Positions 30,750 to 41,552 of a DNA stretch of 64,000 nt are shown here, in pieces. Location of the stretch: assembly GCA_016790175.1 (NCBI GenBank), contig JAEUPI010000140.1, positions 1 through 64,000 on the forward strand. The letters run 5' to 3'. Within the stretch, counting starts at the first letter, position 1. The number at the start of each line of letters is the position of its first letter. The DNA is from Burkholderiaceae bacterium (lineage in GTDB: Bacteria; Pseudomonadota; Gammaproteobacteria; Burkholderiales; Burkholderiaceae_C). Position numbers and translations under genes: made by a program. A model generated the notes under the pieces. That model was not told the DNA's origin and did not search any database. It saw only the letters and a list, made by a program, of their open reading frames with translations.

Positions 30750-31867
30750 CGCTGCGCACGGTGCGGCGGCTGCTTTATCGCGACATCGTGTGGTCGGTGG
30801 TGTTCGTGTCGGTCGCGTTCCTGTCGCTGTTCTTCTTCATCGACTTCGTCGACGCGCTCGAAGGCATCGGTCGAAATGGCTACACGGTCTGGCACGCCGC
30901 AGCCGGGTCGGCGCTGGAGGCGCCGGGCCACTTCTACGAGCTGTTCCCGATCTGCGTGCTGATCGGCACCATCTATTCGATGGCGCGGCTGGCGCAATCA
31001 TCCGAATACACGATCCTGCGCACCGGCGGCCTGGGACCTGGGCGCGCGCTGGGTTTGCTGACGGCGCTGGGCGTGGCGTTCACGGTCGTCACGTTCACCG
31101 TCGGCGACTATCTGGCGCCGATCACCGAACGCGAGGCGGCGTTGATGAAGGCGGGATTTCGCGGCGGGCTGCAGGTCGAGCGAAGCGGGGCCTGGCTGAA
31201 GGAGCGGCGCGGCACGCCGGACGGCGAGCGCAGCATCTCGATCAACGTGGCACGCACTGGTGCCCGGGGCCAGCTCGAAGGCGTCCGGATCTTCGAGCTC
31301 GACATCGACGGTCGGCTGCGCACGAGGATCGAGGCGCACAGCGCCCAGGTGTCCGAGGACGGTGTGTGGCAACTCGAGCAGGCCGTCCGTACCGACTGGC
31401 CCACGCCGGAGCAAGCCGCGCAGGGCGCGCGGGTCACGGAAAGCCGGTTCGACACGCTGGCCTGGACCAGTACTCTGAGCGCCAGCGTGGTGGCGGCAGC
31501 GGTGCTTCCGGTCAGCACGATGTCGACGGTCGAACTCTGGCAGTACAGCCGGCACCTGAGCGGGCAGGACCAGGCGGCGCAGCGCCACGAGATCCAGTTC
31601 TGGCGCAAGGCCCTGTATCCGCTGGCCTGCGTGGTGATGGTCGCGCTGGCGCTGCCATTTGCCTATCTGCATGCGCGCTCCGGCGGCGTCAGCCTCAAGG
31701 TGTTCGGCGGCATCATGCTGGGCATCAGCTTCGTGCTGCTGCAGAACGTCTCGGGTCACCTTGGCATGCTGCGCAACTGGACCCCATGGATCGCCGCGGC
31801 CAGCCCGGGCATGCTCTATCTCGCGATGTCGCTGGCGGCCTTCGGATGGCTGGTGCGCTACAGATGA
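30746..31867 (+). CDS. lptG: LPS export ABC transporter permease LptG
   Basis: 373 residues, six membrane helices around a periplasmic jellyroll domain, beginning LYRDIVWSVVFVSVAFLSLFFFIDFVD. Partner of LptF. The ATG overlaps the lptF stop (ATGA), and its own TGA overlaps the next ATG in the same way, so the three genes are translationally coupled. Helix 6 region contains PFAYLHARSGGVSLKVFGG, a conserved LptG stretch. Confidence 0.95.
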   Translation: MTLRTVRRLLYRDIVWSVVFVSVAFLSLFFFIDFVDALEGIGRNGYTVWHAAAGSALEAPGHFYELFPICVLIGTIYSMARLAQSSEYTILRTGGLGPGRALGLLTALGVAFTVVTFTVGDYLAPITEREAALMKAGFRGGLQVERSGAWLKERRGTPDGERSISINVARTGARGQLEGVRIFELDIDGRLRTRIEAHSAQVSEDGVWQLEQAVRTDWPTPEQAAQGARVTESRFDTLAWTSTLSASVVAAAVLPVSTMSTVELWQYSRHLSGQDQAAQRHEIQFWRKALYPLACVVMVALALPFAYLHARSGGVSLKVFGGIMLGISFVLLQNVSGHLGMLRNWTPWIAAASPGMLYLAMSLAAFGWLVRYR

Positions 31868-32232
31868 ACCAGGGACTCCTGCTTTTCGGCCATGGCTCAC
31901 GCGATCCGGCGTGGGCCGATCCGTTTCGCCGCATTGCCGAACACATAGCCGCGGCGAGACCGGGCCTGCCGGTGGCGCTCGCCTTCCTGGAGTTCCTGCC
32001 GCCCGACCTGCCCGCCGCGGCCGACACGCTGGTGGACAGCGGCTGCGCCAAGGTCCACGTGGTGCCGATGTTCCTCGGCACCGGTGGCCATGTGCGGCGC
32101 GACCTGCCGCGGCTGGTGGAGCAGCTGCGCGAACGCCATCCCGGCGTGACCTGGGTATTGCGCCCGCCCATCGGCGACCATCCCGACGTGGTGGCTGCCA
32201 TGTCGCTGGCTGCCCGCGACGGACTCGAGTGA
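31864..32232 (+). CDS. short sirohydrochlorin chelatase (CbiX-small/SirB-type)
   Basis: 122 residues, a single chelatase domain like archaeal-type CbiXS; the full SirB has two such domains. The FGHGSRDP motif carries the metal-site histidine, and a second is in VPMFLGTGGHVRRDL. It inserts cobalt or iron into sirohydrochlorin for vitamin B12 or siroheme. Siroheme is needed by sulfite and nitrite reductase, which fits its place directly before cysB. The ATG at 31864 overlaps the lptG stop. Confidence 0.88.
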   Translation: MNQGLLLFGHGSRDPAWADPFRRIAEHIAAARPGLPVALAFLEFLPPDLPAAADTLVDSGCAKVHVVPMFLGTGGHVRRDLPRLVEQLRERHPGVTWVLRPPIGDHPDVVAAMSLAARDGLE

Positions 32233-32236
32233 CATC

Positions 32237-33181
32237 ATGAATCTGCATCAGTTCAAGTTCGTCCAGGAGGCAGCGCGCCGCAACCTCAACCTCACCGAAA
32301 CCGCGAAGGCGCTGTTCACCTCTCAGCCCGGGATCAGCAAGGCGATCATCGAGCTCGAAGAGGAACTGGGTGTCGAGATCTTCGAGCGTCACGGCAAACG
32401 CCTGCGGCGCGTGACCGAGCCGGGTCAGCTCGTGCTGTCGGCGGTGGAGATCATCATGCGCGAGGTGGCCAACCTGCAGCGGATCGGCGAGCAGTATTCG
32501 AAGCAGGATGCGGGCACCCTGTCGATCGCCACCACCCATACCCAGGCGCGCTATTTCCTGCCCGAGCCGGTGGCGGCGCTGCGCCGGCGGTTCCCCCAGG
32601 TGCAAGTGGTGCTGCACCAGGGCACGCCGAAGCAGGTGGCGCAGATGCTGCGCGACGATGTGGCCGAGCTCGGCCTCGCGACCGAGGCCTTGGCCGAGGA
32701 AGACGGACTCGTCACCCTGCCCTGCTACGAGTGGCATCACGTGGTCGTCGTGCCGGCCGATCACCCGCTGGCCACCGTGGAGCGTCCGACGCTCGAGCAG
32801 CTCGCCGCCGAGCCCCTGGTGTCGTATCACCCCACGTTCACCGGCCGCACGCGCATCGACGCGGCGTTTGCGCGCGCGCGGTTGAAGCCCACGTTCGCGC
32901 TGGAGGCCATCGACGCCGATGTGATCAAGACCTACGTGCGCGTGGGCATGGGCGTGGGCATCGTGGCCGAGATGGCCGTTCGCGACGACCCGGCAGGCGG
33001 CGATCTGGTGTCCAGACCGGTCGGTCATCTGTTCGGCAGCAACCTCACGCGGCTGGCCTTCAAGCGAGGCGCCTACCTGCGGCAATTCGTGCTCACCTTC
33101 GCCGAATCGCTCGCCGAGCGGCTGAATCGCACGCTGATCCTCAAGGCGATGAGCGGCGAGCACACCGAGTACGATGTCTGA
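32237..33181 (+). CDS. cysB: LysR-family transcriptional regulator CysB
   Basis: 314 residues. N-terminal LysR helix-turn-helix (NLTETAKALFTSQPGISKAIIELEEELGVEIFERHGKR) and a CysB-type effector domain with TTHTQARY, VLHQGTPKQ and TFTGRTRID. CysB activates sulfate assimilation and cysteine synthesis with O-acetylserine or N-acetylserine as inducer. It follows the chelatase gene by four bases and overlaps the aminotransferase gene by eight. Confidence 0.95.
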   Translation: MNLHQFKFVQEAARRNLNLTETAKALFTSQPGISKAIIELEEELGVEIFERHGKRLRRVTEPGQLVLSAVEIIMREVANLQRIGEQYSKQDAGTLSIATTHTQARYFLPEPVAALRRRFPQVQVVLHQGTPKQVAQMLRDDVAELGLATEALAEEDGLVTLPCYEWHHVVVVPADHPLATVERPTLEQLAAEPLVSYHPTFTGRTRIDAAFARARLKPTFALEAIDADVIKTYVRVGMGVGIVAEMAVRDDPAGGDLVSRPVGHLFGSNLTRLAFKRGAYLRQFVLTFAESLAERLNRTLILKAMSGEHTEYDV

Positions 33182-34370
33182 GATTCCAACCCTCGCACGC
33201 ATGACGACCCTGCATCCCCCACGCACGCCGGCCGTGCACTCCCGCTTGCCCGCGGTGGGCACGACGATCTTCACCGTGATGTCGGCGCTCGCGCAGCAGC
33301 ATGGTGCGGTCAACCTCGGCCAGGGTTTTCCGGATTTCGACTGTGATCCGGCCTTGCTGTCCGCAGTGGAACGCGCCATGCGGGCCGGCCTCAATCAGTA
33401 CCCGCCGATGGCCGGCGTGCCCGCGCTGCGCGAGGCCATCGCGGCCAAGGTGTCGACGCTGTACGGACATGCCTACGACCCGGGGACGGAAATCACCGTC
33501 ACGGCCGGTGCCACGCAGGCGATCCTGACCGCCGTTCTCGCCATCGTGCATCCGGGCGACGAAGTCATCGTGCTCGAGCCCTGCTACGACAGCTACGTGC
33601 CCAACATCGAGCTGGCCGGCGGTCGCGTCGTTCGCGTCGCGCTGACCCCCGGGACGTTCCGCCCGGACTTCGCCGCCATTGCCGCCGCGATGAGCCCTCG
33701 CACGCGCGCCATCATCGTCAACACGCCGCACAACCCGAGCGCCACGGTCTGGTCGCGCGACGACCTGGAGCGCCTGGCCGCGCTGCTGCGCCCGACCGAC
33801 ATCTTCCTGATCGCCGACGAGGTCTATGAACACATGGTGTTCGACGGCGTTCCGCACGCCAGCGCAGCCAGTCATCCCGAACTGGCCGCGCGCGCGTTCG
33901 TGGTCTCGAGCTTCGGCAAGACCTATCACGTCACGGGCTGGAAGGTCGGCTACGTGCTGGCGCCGCGACCGCTGACCGACGAGTTCCGCAAGGTGCACCA
34001 GTTCAACGTGTTCACGGTCAACACGCCGATGCAGCACGGTCTGGCCGAGTACATGCGCGACCCGAGACCCTATCTGGAGCTGCCGGCCTTTTACCAGCGC
34101 AAGCGCGACCTGTTCCGCGAGGGTCTGTCGCGCACCCGGCTGCGCCTGTTGCCCAGCCAGGGCAGCTATTTCCAGTGCGTCGACTACTCGTCGGTGAGCG
34201 GTCTCGACGAAGAGGCGTTCTGCCGCTGGCTCACCACCGAGGTCGGCGTGGCCGCCATTCCGCTCGCCGCCTTCTACGAGGATGGCCGCAACCAGCAACT
34301 GGCGCGCTTCTGCTTTGCCAAACGCGACGAGACGCTGCTCGCCGCGCTGGAACGACTGAAGAAGTTGTAG
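33174..34370 (+). CDS. methionine aminotransferase (YbdL/MtnE type)
   Basis: 398 residues. PLP-dependent class I aminotransferase with the Schiff-base Lys249 in SSFGKTYHVTGWKVGY and VNTPHNPSATVWS. The close match is to the YbdL/methionine aminotransferase family, which transaminates methionine or its keto acid in methionine salvage. The ATG at 33174 overlaps the cysB stop region (ATGTCTGA); a downstream ATG at 33201 is an alternative. Position after cysB supports a sulfur amino acid role. Confidence 0.92.
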   Translation: MSEIPTLARMTTLHPPRTPAVHSRLPAVGTTIFTVMSALAQQHGAVNLGQGFPDFDCDPALLSAVERAMRAGLNQYPPMAGVPALREAIAAKVSTLYGHAYDPGTEITVTAGATQAILTAVLAIVHPGDEVIVLEPCYDSYVPNIELAGGRVVRVALTPGTFRPDFAAIAAAMSPRTRAIIVNTPHNPSATVWSRDDLERLAALLRPTDIFLIADEVYEHMVFDGVPHASAASHPELAARAFVVSSFGKTYHVTGWKVGYVLAPRPLTDEFRKVHQFNVFTVNTPMQHGLAEYMRDPRPYLELPAFYQRKRDLFREGLSRTRLRLLPSQGSYFQCVDYSSVSGLDEEAFCRWLTTEVGVAAIPLAAFYEDGRNQQLARFCFAKRDETLLAALERLKKL

Positions 34371-34389
34371 CCGCTCCGCGGCCGAAGTC

Positions 34390-36447
34390 TCAGCCTCGCC
34401 GCGGCGGCGCCGGCGGCAGGTCCATGTAGTCGCTTCGCTGGTCACCGTCAGCGCGTGGCTCTTCGATCGGCAGCGGACTCGTCAGGTCCAGGTCCACCGG
34501 CGTGCCATGATCGGTGACGCCGAAACGCTCAGGCTTCACCGCCGCGTGAAGGACCTCGATCGGCGCCTCGGTCTGGCGGCTCAGCTCGTTGAACGGTCCC
34601 AGCGTGGAGGCCGTGATCAGGTGCGGATGGGCCGTCGTCGCCTCGAAGGTCGGCCCCTCGCCCAGCGGCAGCAACACGTCGATGGTGGTCGACGGACCGC
34701 CCTGGTGTTCGGCCAGATCGCGTGCCATAGAGTACAGGAACAGCACCTCACGATAGGCCGGCAGCTCGAACAACTCGCCGGCATCGCGCCGGAAGACCAG
34801 CGATTCGAGTTCGGCCATCGCGTCGATCGGATTGCTCCAGCAACGCTGCAGGCGCTGCATCACGCCGGGGTAGTCGTCGAGCGAGCGGCCATGCTGCAGA
34901 TCGGCATCCCAATCCGGCGCGTAGGCGTTGAAGCGATGGTTGAATCGCGCACGCGTGCGCTCGTAGCTCTCGCGATCGCCCTGGCGACGATAGATCTCCA
35001 GCAACTTCAGGTACGGCAGCGCGCTGGTGCCGCCGCTGCTGCGGATGTGGCCCATCAGCAGATCGATGGCGGCGTCGTCCTGGCCGAGCACGACGAAGAA
35101 CTCGGCCTGCTGCTCGAGGTCGATCAACTCTTCGATCGAGACATCGCGCGCCGGGGCGTTGGCGGCCATCACCGAATCGGGGAACAGCGTCGAAGCTGAC
35201 CCGAACGGCCGCGGCGCAGCCGGCGCCGGTCCGACCCGTGGCGCCGCTGTGCCCGGACGCACAGCTGTCGCGTCGGCCAAATGCGGCGGCAGCGTCATCG
35301 GCTGCAGCGTCGGCGGATTCAGCGGTGGCGCGCCGGTCGCGGCTGCCGCCGCCGCATGCCACTGCGCCCGCTGGTCGGCCTGCGCGCGGCGCAGGCGCCA
35401 CCAAAGCCAGACCACCATGGCGATCAGCAGCGCAACGGCGCCGAGCAGCCAGGGCATGTAGCGACGGGCGCTATCGCCCTCGGAGATGCGACCGCGCATC
35501 AGCGCCAGCTGCTCGCGATTGCGCTGCGCCTCGAGCTTGATGCTCTCCAGGGCCTGCTCCATCGCCTTCAGGCGCTCGGATGCGGCATCGGCGTTGGCCT
35601 GTGCCGTGCTGGCCGCCTGCTGCGCGAGCGCGGCACTTGCGGCAGCGGCGGCCACACGCAGCGCCGCCTCGTCGTGCGCGGCCTGCGCGGCGGACGCCGC
35701 CGCGGCGAGCTTCACCGGCTCCAGCGGATCGAGCTTCAGACGTGCGGTAGGTGCCGACGCGGCCGCGGGCCGCACCGACGGCGTTTGCCCCCGCGGGCCG
35801 CCAGCGACGGCCGTGCGCGGCGCGGCTACGGGCGCCGAGGCCGCAGACCTTGGCACCGCGGGCCGCGCAAGGCGCCGCGGCGGCGCTGCGGCAGGTGAGG
35901 CAGGTGCGGCCGCCGTACTGCGTTCAGCGGCAGGCGCAGGCAAGGCGCCGCGTTCAGCCGCGGCTGCCACCGGGCTGGCCGCAGGGGCCGCAACCTGAGG
36001 GGCGGACGCCGGTTCGGACGCGGGTGCGGGTGCGGGTGACGGCGGTGACGGCGGGGCCGCGGCCACGGTGACCAGCGGCGGGTCGGCGAAGACAGTAAAC
36101 CGTCGTTCGATCTTGTTCACGCAACCGAGCGACACCGTGATCGAGACCAACGGCTCCTCGATGGCCACGCCGGTGGTCACGCGCACGACGCGTTCGTCGG
36201 CTGTCGCACCCGGTTCGATCGCCACGCGCACGCTGCTCGGCGGCACCCGCAAGTCGCCCTGCTGGACCTCGACCGTCACGCAGTTCGCGATCAGCGATTC
36301 GTCGACGCCCATCTGAACGCCGATGGGAAAGTTCAACGGTGCGCCCAGCGCAACCGTCGACGGTGCTCGGGCAAACCCGATCGCCTGCACGGTCGGCGCC
36401 GCCATCAGGGCAAGGCTTGCCACGATCAAAACCTTGCGGGGCATCAT
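34390..36447 (-). CDS. FimV-like protein (signal peptide, Ala/Pro-rich, one membrane helix)
   Basis: 685 residues. Signal peptide MMPRKVLIVASLALMAAPTVQA, an N-terminal beta domain (about residues 25-130) ending in RRFTVFADPP as in FimV N-termini, an Ala/Pro-rich linker, a coiled-coil region (QAANADAASERLKAMEQALESIKLEAQRNREQLALM-like), a membrane helix near residue 360 and a C-terminal helical domain with EELIDLEQQAEFFVVLGQDDAAIDLL as in FimV TPR parts. The usual LysM peptidoglycan-binding domain is not seen. FimV promotes type IV pilus assembly and polar organisation. ATG at 36445-36447 or 36442-36444. Confidence 0.75.
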   Translation of the reverse strand: MMPRKVLIVASLALMAAPTVQAIGFARAPSTVALGAPLNFPIGVQMGVDESLIANCVTVEVQQGDLRVPPSSVRVAIEPGATADERVVRVTTGVAIEEPLVSITVSLGCVNKIERRFTVFADPPLVTVAAAPPSPPSPAPAPASEPASAPQVAAPAASPVAAAAERGALPAPAAERSTAAAPASPAAAPPRRLARPAVPRSAASAPVAAPRTAVAGGPRGQTPSVRPAAASAPTARLKLDPLEPVKLAAAASAAQAAHDEAALRVAAAAASAALAQQAASTAQANADAASERLKAMEQALESIKLEAQRNREQLALMRGRISEGDSARRYMPWLLGAVALLIAMVVWLWWRLRRAQADQRAQWHAAAAAATGAPPLNPPTLQPMTLPPHLADATAVRPGTAAPRVGPAPAAPRPFGSASTLFPDSVMAANAPARDVSIEELIDLEQQAEFFVVLGQDDAAIDLLMGHIRSSGGTSALPYLKLLEIYRRQGDRESYERTRARFNHRFNAYAPDWDADLQHGRSLDDYPGVMQRLQRCWSNPIDAMAELESLVFRRDAGELFELPAYREVLFLYSMARDLAEHQGGPSTTIDVLLPLGEGPTFEATTAHPHLITASTLGPFNELSRQTEAPIEVLHAAVKPERFGVTDHGTPVDLDLTSPLPIEEPRADGDQRSDYMDLPPAPPRRG

Positions 36448-36610
36448 GCGTCTGGGCGGAGCGAAACGGTCGAGCGCGGATGGCACAAAAGTAGCGCGGC
36501 ACTCTAGCATGAAGGCCCGTGCGCACCCGTGAAGGAAGGCGTCGCCTGGATGCGCCATGCGAGAATGAGGGGGTGAGGCGTCACCACGTTGCGACAACCG
36601 GGGACCGACC

Positions 36611-37390
36611 GTGCCGTCCGAGCTGATCACCGAGCGGCAGGGATCCACGCTGATCCTCACGCTCAGAGACCCGGCCACCCGCAATACGCTCTCGCCCCAG
36701 GTCTACGCGGCGGGCGTCGAGGCCTTGAACACGGCCGACGCCGACGCGTCGCTGCGCGCCGTCGTGCTGCGCGGCGACGGGTCGCATTTTTGCGCCGGCG
36801 GCGACCTTCACCGCTTGGCGGGTGCGCGCGAGCGAGGACCGGACGAACAGGCGCGCAGCATCGACGGCTTTCACGCCTGGGTGCTGGCGATTCGCGATTT
36901 TCCGAAGCCGGTCATTGCCGCCGTCGAAGGCCATGCCGCGGGTGGCGGCTGCTCGCTCGCGCTCGCCTGCGACCTGATCATCGCCGCCGAAGGTGCTCGC
37001 TTCACGATGTCCTATGGTCGTGCCGGCTTGTCGCCCGACGGCGGCGGGCTCTGGCACCTGGCGCGTGCGCTGCCCAGGGCACAGGTGCTGCAGATGCTCT
37101 GGTTGCCCGAGCCGATGACGGCCCGCCAGTGGCACGCACTGGGGCTCGTCAATGCGATTACCGACGATGGGCAGGCCCTGGCCCAGGCGCTGCAGTGGGC
37201 CGAGCGCCTGGCGGCCATGGCCGCCAACGCGTTGGCCGGCGTGAAGTCGCTGGTCGAGCAGGCGCCCGATCGTGATCTTTCATCGGAGCTCGGCGCGGAG
37301 CGCGAGCAGTTCATTGCCAACCTGTTCCATCCCAATGGTGGCGAGGGTCTGGCTGCGTTCTTCGAGAAGCGGCGGCCGAAGTTCGGCTGA
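36611..37390 (+). CDS. crotonase-family enzyme (enoyl-CoA hydratase/isomerase)
   Basis: 259 residues with a GTG start. The CoA-binding oxyanion elements HFCAGGDLHRL and GHAAGGGCSLALACDL are clear. The catalytic part reads MSYGRAGLSPDGGG; it lacks the Glu of classical hydratases and has the Asp-containing PDGGG of PaaG/isomerase-type crotonases, so isomerisation of enoyl-CoA is as likely as hydration. First gene of a rightward group with a Crp-type regulator, an APH-type kinase and an acyl-CoA dehydrogenase. Confidence 0.85.
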   Translation: MPSELITERQGSTLILTLRDPATRNTLSPQVYAAGVEALNTADADASLRAVVLRGDGSHFCAGGDLHRLAGARERGPDEQARSIDGFHAWVLAIRDFPKPVIAAVEGHAAGGGCSLALACDLIIAAEGARFTMSYGRAGLSPDGGGLWHLARALPRAQVLQMLWLPEPMTARQWHALGLVNAITDDGQALAQALQWAERLAAMAANALAGVKSLVEQAPDRDLSSELGAEREQFIANLFHPNGGEGLAAFFEKRRPKFG

Positions 37391-37428
37391 CCCGGCATCG
37401 CCTGCCCTTGTCGCCTCAGGGACAAGAC

Positions 37429-38133
37429 ATGTCCAACCCCGTCCTTACACTCGACGAACAGCAGAGCATCGAATCCGGCGCGTGGTTCTCGAAACTCTCA
37501 CCGACGCTGCGGGCCGCGATCCTCTCGCGCTCGGTGGTGCGTCGTCTCGAAGACGGCGCGCCACTGGCCTCGCGCGGCGCACCGGCCGAGCAATGGTGCG
37601 GGGTGGCCGGCGGTGCGGTGCGCATATCCACCGTGTCGCTGTCGGGCAAACAGATCACGCTGACGTACGCCGAGCCCGGCACCTGGTTCGGCGACATCGC
37701 ACTGTTCGACGGCCTGCCGCGCACGCACGACGCCAACGCCCACGGCGCGACGACACTGCTGGTCGTGCGCAAGCCCGACTTCAAGGCCCTGCTCGCACAG
37801 CATGTCGAGCTCTACGACGCCTTGCTGCGTCTGAACTGCCGGCGGCTTCGGCTGATGTTCGACCTGATCGAGGATCTCAATACGCGTCCGCTCGCGGCGC
37901 GTCTGGCCAAGCAGATCCTGCTGCTCGCCAGGAGCTACGGCATCGAGCAGGGCGAAGAGCTTCGCGTCGGCCTGCAGCTGGCGCAGGAAGACCTGGCGCA
38001 GCTGCTCGGCGCCTCGCGCCAGCGGGTGAACCAGGAGCTCAAGGGCTTCGAACGCGAAGGCGCGGTGCGCGTCGAGCCGACCCGGCTCGTGGTGCTGTCG
38101 CGCGAAAAACTGCTTGCCATCGCCTCGCGATGA
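37429..38133 (+). CDS. Crp/Fnr-family transcriptional regulator
   Basis: 234 residues: beta-barrel sensor domain (about 15-125) with TWFGDIALFDGLPRTHDANA, dimer helix and a winged helix-turn-helix LAQEDLAQLLGASRQRVNQELKGFEREGAV. The recognition helix differs from Fnr and is closer to Crp-type proteins. No iron-sulfur cysteine cluster is seen. ATG at 37429 with AGGGA upstream. Lies within the lipid/CoA gene group and may control it. Confidence 0.9.
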   Translation: MSNPVLTLDEQQSIESGAWFSKLSPTLRAAILSRSVVRRLEDGAPLASRGAPAEQWCGVAGGAVRISTVSLSGKQITLTYAEPGTWFGDIALFDGLPRTHDANAHGATTLLVVRKPDFKALLAQHVELYDALLRLNCRRLRLMFDLIEDLNTRPLAARLAKQILLLARSYGIEQGEELRVGLQLAQEDLAQLLGASRQRVNQELKGFEREGAVRVEPTRLVVLSREKLLAIASR

Positions 38134-38159
38134 AGCGGACCCGCTGAAGGACCTCGCGC

Positions 38160-39245
38160 ATGGAATCGATGGACCAGTTCATCGGCACTCGCCCGGTCGC
38201 GGCCAGCCATGCCTTCGAGGTCGGCGCGCTCGAGGCCTACCTGCGGCAGCATCTTCCCGGTTTCGAAGGGCCGCTGACCGTGGAGCAGTTCAAGGGCGGA
38301 CAGTCCAATCCGACCTACAAGCTGGTCACGCCGGCCTGTACCTACGCCATGCGCAGCAAGCCGGGGCCGGTGGCCAAGCTGCTGCCTTCGGCGCATGCGA
38401 TCGAGCGCGAGTATCGGGTGATGAAGGCGCTTGCCGCCACGCCGGTGCCTGTGGCGCGGATGCACCTGCTGTGCGACGACGAATCGGTGATCGGTCGCGC
38501 GTTCTTCGTGATGCAGTTTGTCGACGGCCGCGTGCTATGGAACCAGGCGCTGCCCGAATGCACCGCCGATGAGCGCGGCGACATCTACGACGAGATGAAT
38601 CGCGTGATCGCGGCGCTGCACAGCGTGGATGTCACGGCCGTCGGGCTGGCCGACTACGGCAAGCCCGGCAGCTACTTCGAGCGTCAGATCGGCCGCTGGA
38701 GCAAGCAGTACCTGGCCTCCGAAACGCAGCCGATCGCCGAGATGAATCGGCTGATCGAATGGCTGCCGGCGCACCTGCCGGCATCGGCGCGCGACGAATC
38801 GCGCCTGTCCATCGTGCATGGCGACTTCCGCCTCGACAACCTGATCTTCCATCCGAGCGAGCCGCGCGTGGCGGCCGTGCTCGACTGGGAGCTCTCCACG
38901 CTGGGCCATCCGCTGGCCGACTTCAGCTATCACTGCATGTCGTGGCATATCCCCCCCGGCACGTTCCGAGGCATCGGCGGGCTCGACCTCGCCGCTCTGG
39001 GCATCCCGAGCGAGCGCGAGTACGTGCGACGCTACTGCGCGCGCACCGGGCGCGACCATCCCGATGCAGTGATGGCCGACTGGAACTTCTATCTGGCCTA
39101 CAACCTGTTCCGGCTTGCCGCGATCACGCAGGGCATTGCCAAGCGCGTGGTCGACGGCATCGCCAGCAGCGCGCAGGCGCGTGCCACCGGCAGCGCCACC
39201 CCGACCCTGGCGCAGATGGCCTGGCATTTTGCCGAGGCTGCCTGA
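38160..39245 (+). CDS. APH-family phosphotransferase, ACAD10/LvaA-like
   Basis: 361 residues. The aminoglycoside-phosphotransferase-like kinase motif [15 protein letters not shown] carries catalytic Asp222 and Asn227, and [17 protein letters not shown] follows. These proteins pair with acyl-CoA dehydrogenases; in mammalian ACAD10/ACAD11 the two are fused, and in the Pseudomonas putida levulinate pathway LvaA phosphorylates 4-hydroxyacyl-CoA. The dehydrogenase partner starts 22 bases downstream. ATG at 38160 or 38169. The substrate here is inferred to be a hydroxyacyl-CoA. Confidence 0.85.
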   Translation: MESMDQFIGTRPVAASHAFEVGALEAYLRQHLPGFEGPLTVEQFKGGQSNPTYKLVTPACTYAMRSKPGPVAKLLPSAHAIEREYRVMKALAATPVPVARMHLLCDDESVIGRAFFVMQFVDGRVLWNQALPECTADERGDIYDEMNRVIAALHSVDVTAVGLADYGKPGSYFERQIGRWSKQYLASETQPIAEMNRLIEWLPAHLPASARDESRLSIVHGDFRLDNLIFHPSEPRVAAVLDWELSTLGHPLADFSYHCMSWHIPPGTFRGIGGLDLAALGIPSEREYVRRYCARTGRDHPDAVMADWNFYLAYNLFRLAAITQGIAKRVVDGIASSAQARATGSATPTLAQMAWHFAEAA

Positions 39246-39267
39246 GCCGTCCCAAGGAGCGACCCGC

Positions 39268-40485
<1,218 letters not shown>

Positions 40486-40488
40486 ACC

Positions 40489-41223
40489 TCAGGCTGGCGA
40501 CGGGCCGGACCGCACGTCGTCGGGCCAGGCTGAGGCTCGCGTCGACGTCGGCGCGAAGCCCGAGTCCTGCCACTCGCCGGCGACGCGGCTGGCCTCCTGC
40601 GCGGCCAGCACGAACAGCTGCAGCCAGCGCCCCATCGCGTCGAGATCAGGCGCCGGCATGGCGAGCCGCAGCGTCAGACGCCCGCGCGCGACGGCCAGCA
40701 CAAAGGGATCCTTCTCCGACAGTTGTTGGCCGGCCGCCAGCAGCGCCGGCGCCAAGGGTCCCTCGATCCACTGCTGCAACCAGGGCTTGACGCTGGCCAC
40801 GGCGCCGAAGCGGGCGTCGAGCGTGCGCATCTCGGCGCCGCTCAGCTTGGGGTACATCACCAGCCAACGGATCTCGGTCGGCGTTTGCGTATCGATGTTC
40901 GTCTGCACGCCTTCGATGTACCGTTCGTAGACCATCGATTCGCTGTGCTCGAGCAGCGTGCGATTGAGCACCAGCACCTGCAGGTCAGGATGCAGCCCCA
41001 GCTCGGCCAGGATGCGCAACTCGTTGCCCTGCACGTAGGGCCGGTGCGAGGCACCCCACTCGATGCGCCAGCGCTGGCCCTTCTGCAGGCCTTCGACGAC
41101 GAAGCCCTCGCCGTTGCGCACCCGTCGATAGATGGCACCGCGCGCCTGGGCCCAGTGCTCGATGCCCTGCGGCTTGATCGGGTCCGGCGCGGCACCGAGC
41201 CAACGCGACAACTTGCCCAGCAT
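40489..41223 (-). CDS. hypothetical protein, 244 aa
   Basis: 244 residues without a recognised domain. Features: PQGIEHWAQARGAIYRRVRNGEGFVVEG near the N-terminus, IEWGASHRPYVQGNELRILAELGL, and a Trp-rich, soluble C-terminal half with QLFVLAAQEASRVAGEWQDSGF. No signal peptide or membrane helix. It is convergent with the acyl-CoA dehydrogenase gene (3-base gap). Similar proteins occur in Burkholderiales in my memory but without function. Confidence 0.6.
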   Translation of the reverse strand: MLGKLSRWLGAAPDPIKPQGIEHWAQARGAIYRRVRNGEGFVVEGLQKGQRWRIEWGASHRPYVQGNELRILAELGLHPDLQVLVLNRTLLEHSESMVYERYIEGVQTNIDTQTPTEIRWLVMYPKLSGAEMRTLDARFGAVASVKPWLQQWIEGPLAPALLAAGQQLSEKDPFVLAVARGRLTLRLAMPAPDLDAMGRWLQLFVLAAQEASRVAGEWQDSGFAPTSTRASAWPDDVRSGPSPA

Positions 41224-41472
41224 GTATCAGTGGTTCCGCAACGTCACCGACGGCGCCGCCATGGCCCGCGAGTGTATGCCCGGCCAGGAAACCTCAGGCC
41301 GGACAGGCGGGCAACAAAGGGCCACCGTCAGATCCCTTCATCATCGATGACAGGGAACACGTGACAACATCACTGACGCCGGGCGAAAGTCAGCCAATTC
41401 GCTGCAAACCGTCGACCCTGGGTGATCACGCGGCGACTGCCTAGAATCCCGCGGCTTGATCAGCAAGCGCCA

Positions 41473-41549
41473 CTGCCCGTAGCTCAGTTGGATAGAGCAG
41501 CTGCCTTCTAAGCAGCAGGCCGGGGGTTCGAATCCCTCCGGGCAGGCCA
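41473..41549 (+). tRNA. tRNA-Arg(TCT)
   Basis: 77 bases including the encoded CCA (41547-41549). Acceptor CTGCCCG (41473-41479) pairs with CGGGCAG (41539-41545); D-arm GCTC/GAGC; anticodon stem GCTGC/GCAGC with loop CTTCTAA and anticodon TCT at 41507-41509; T-arm GGGGGTTCGAATCCCTC. It reads AGA and AGG. TAGAAT at 41442-41447 is a -10 candidate. An ORF starts 3 bases after the CCA. Confidence 0.95.
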
Positions 41550-41552
41550 GTC

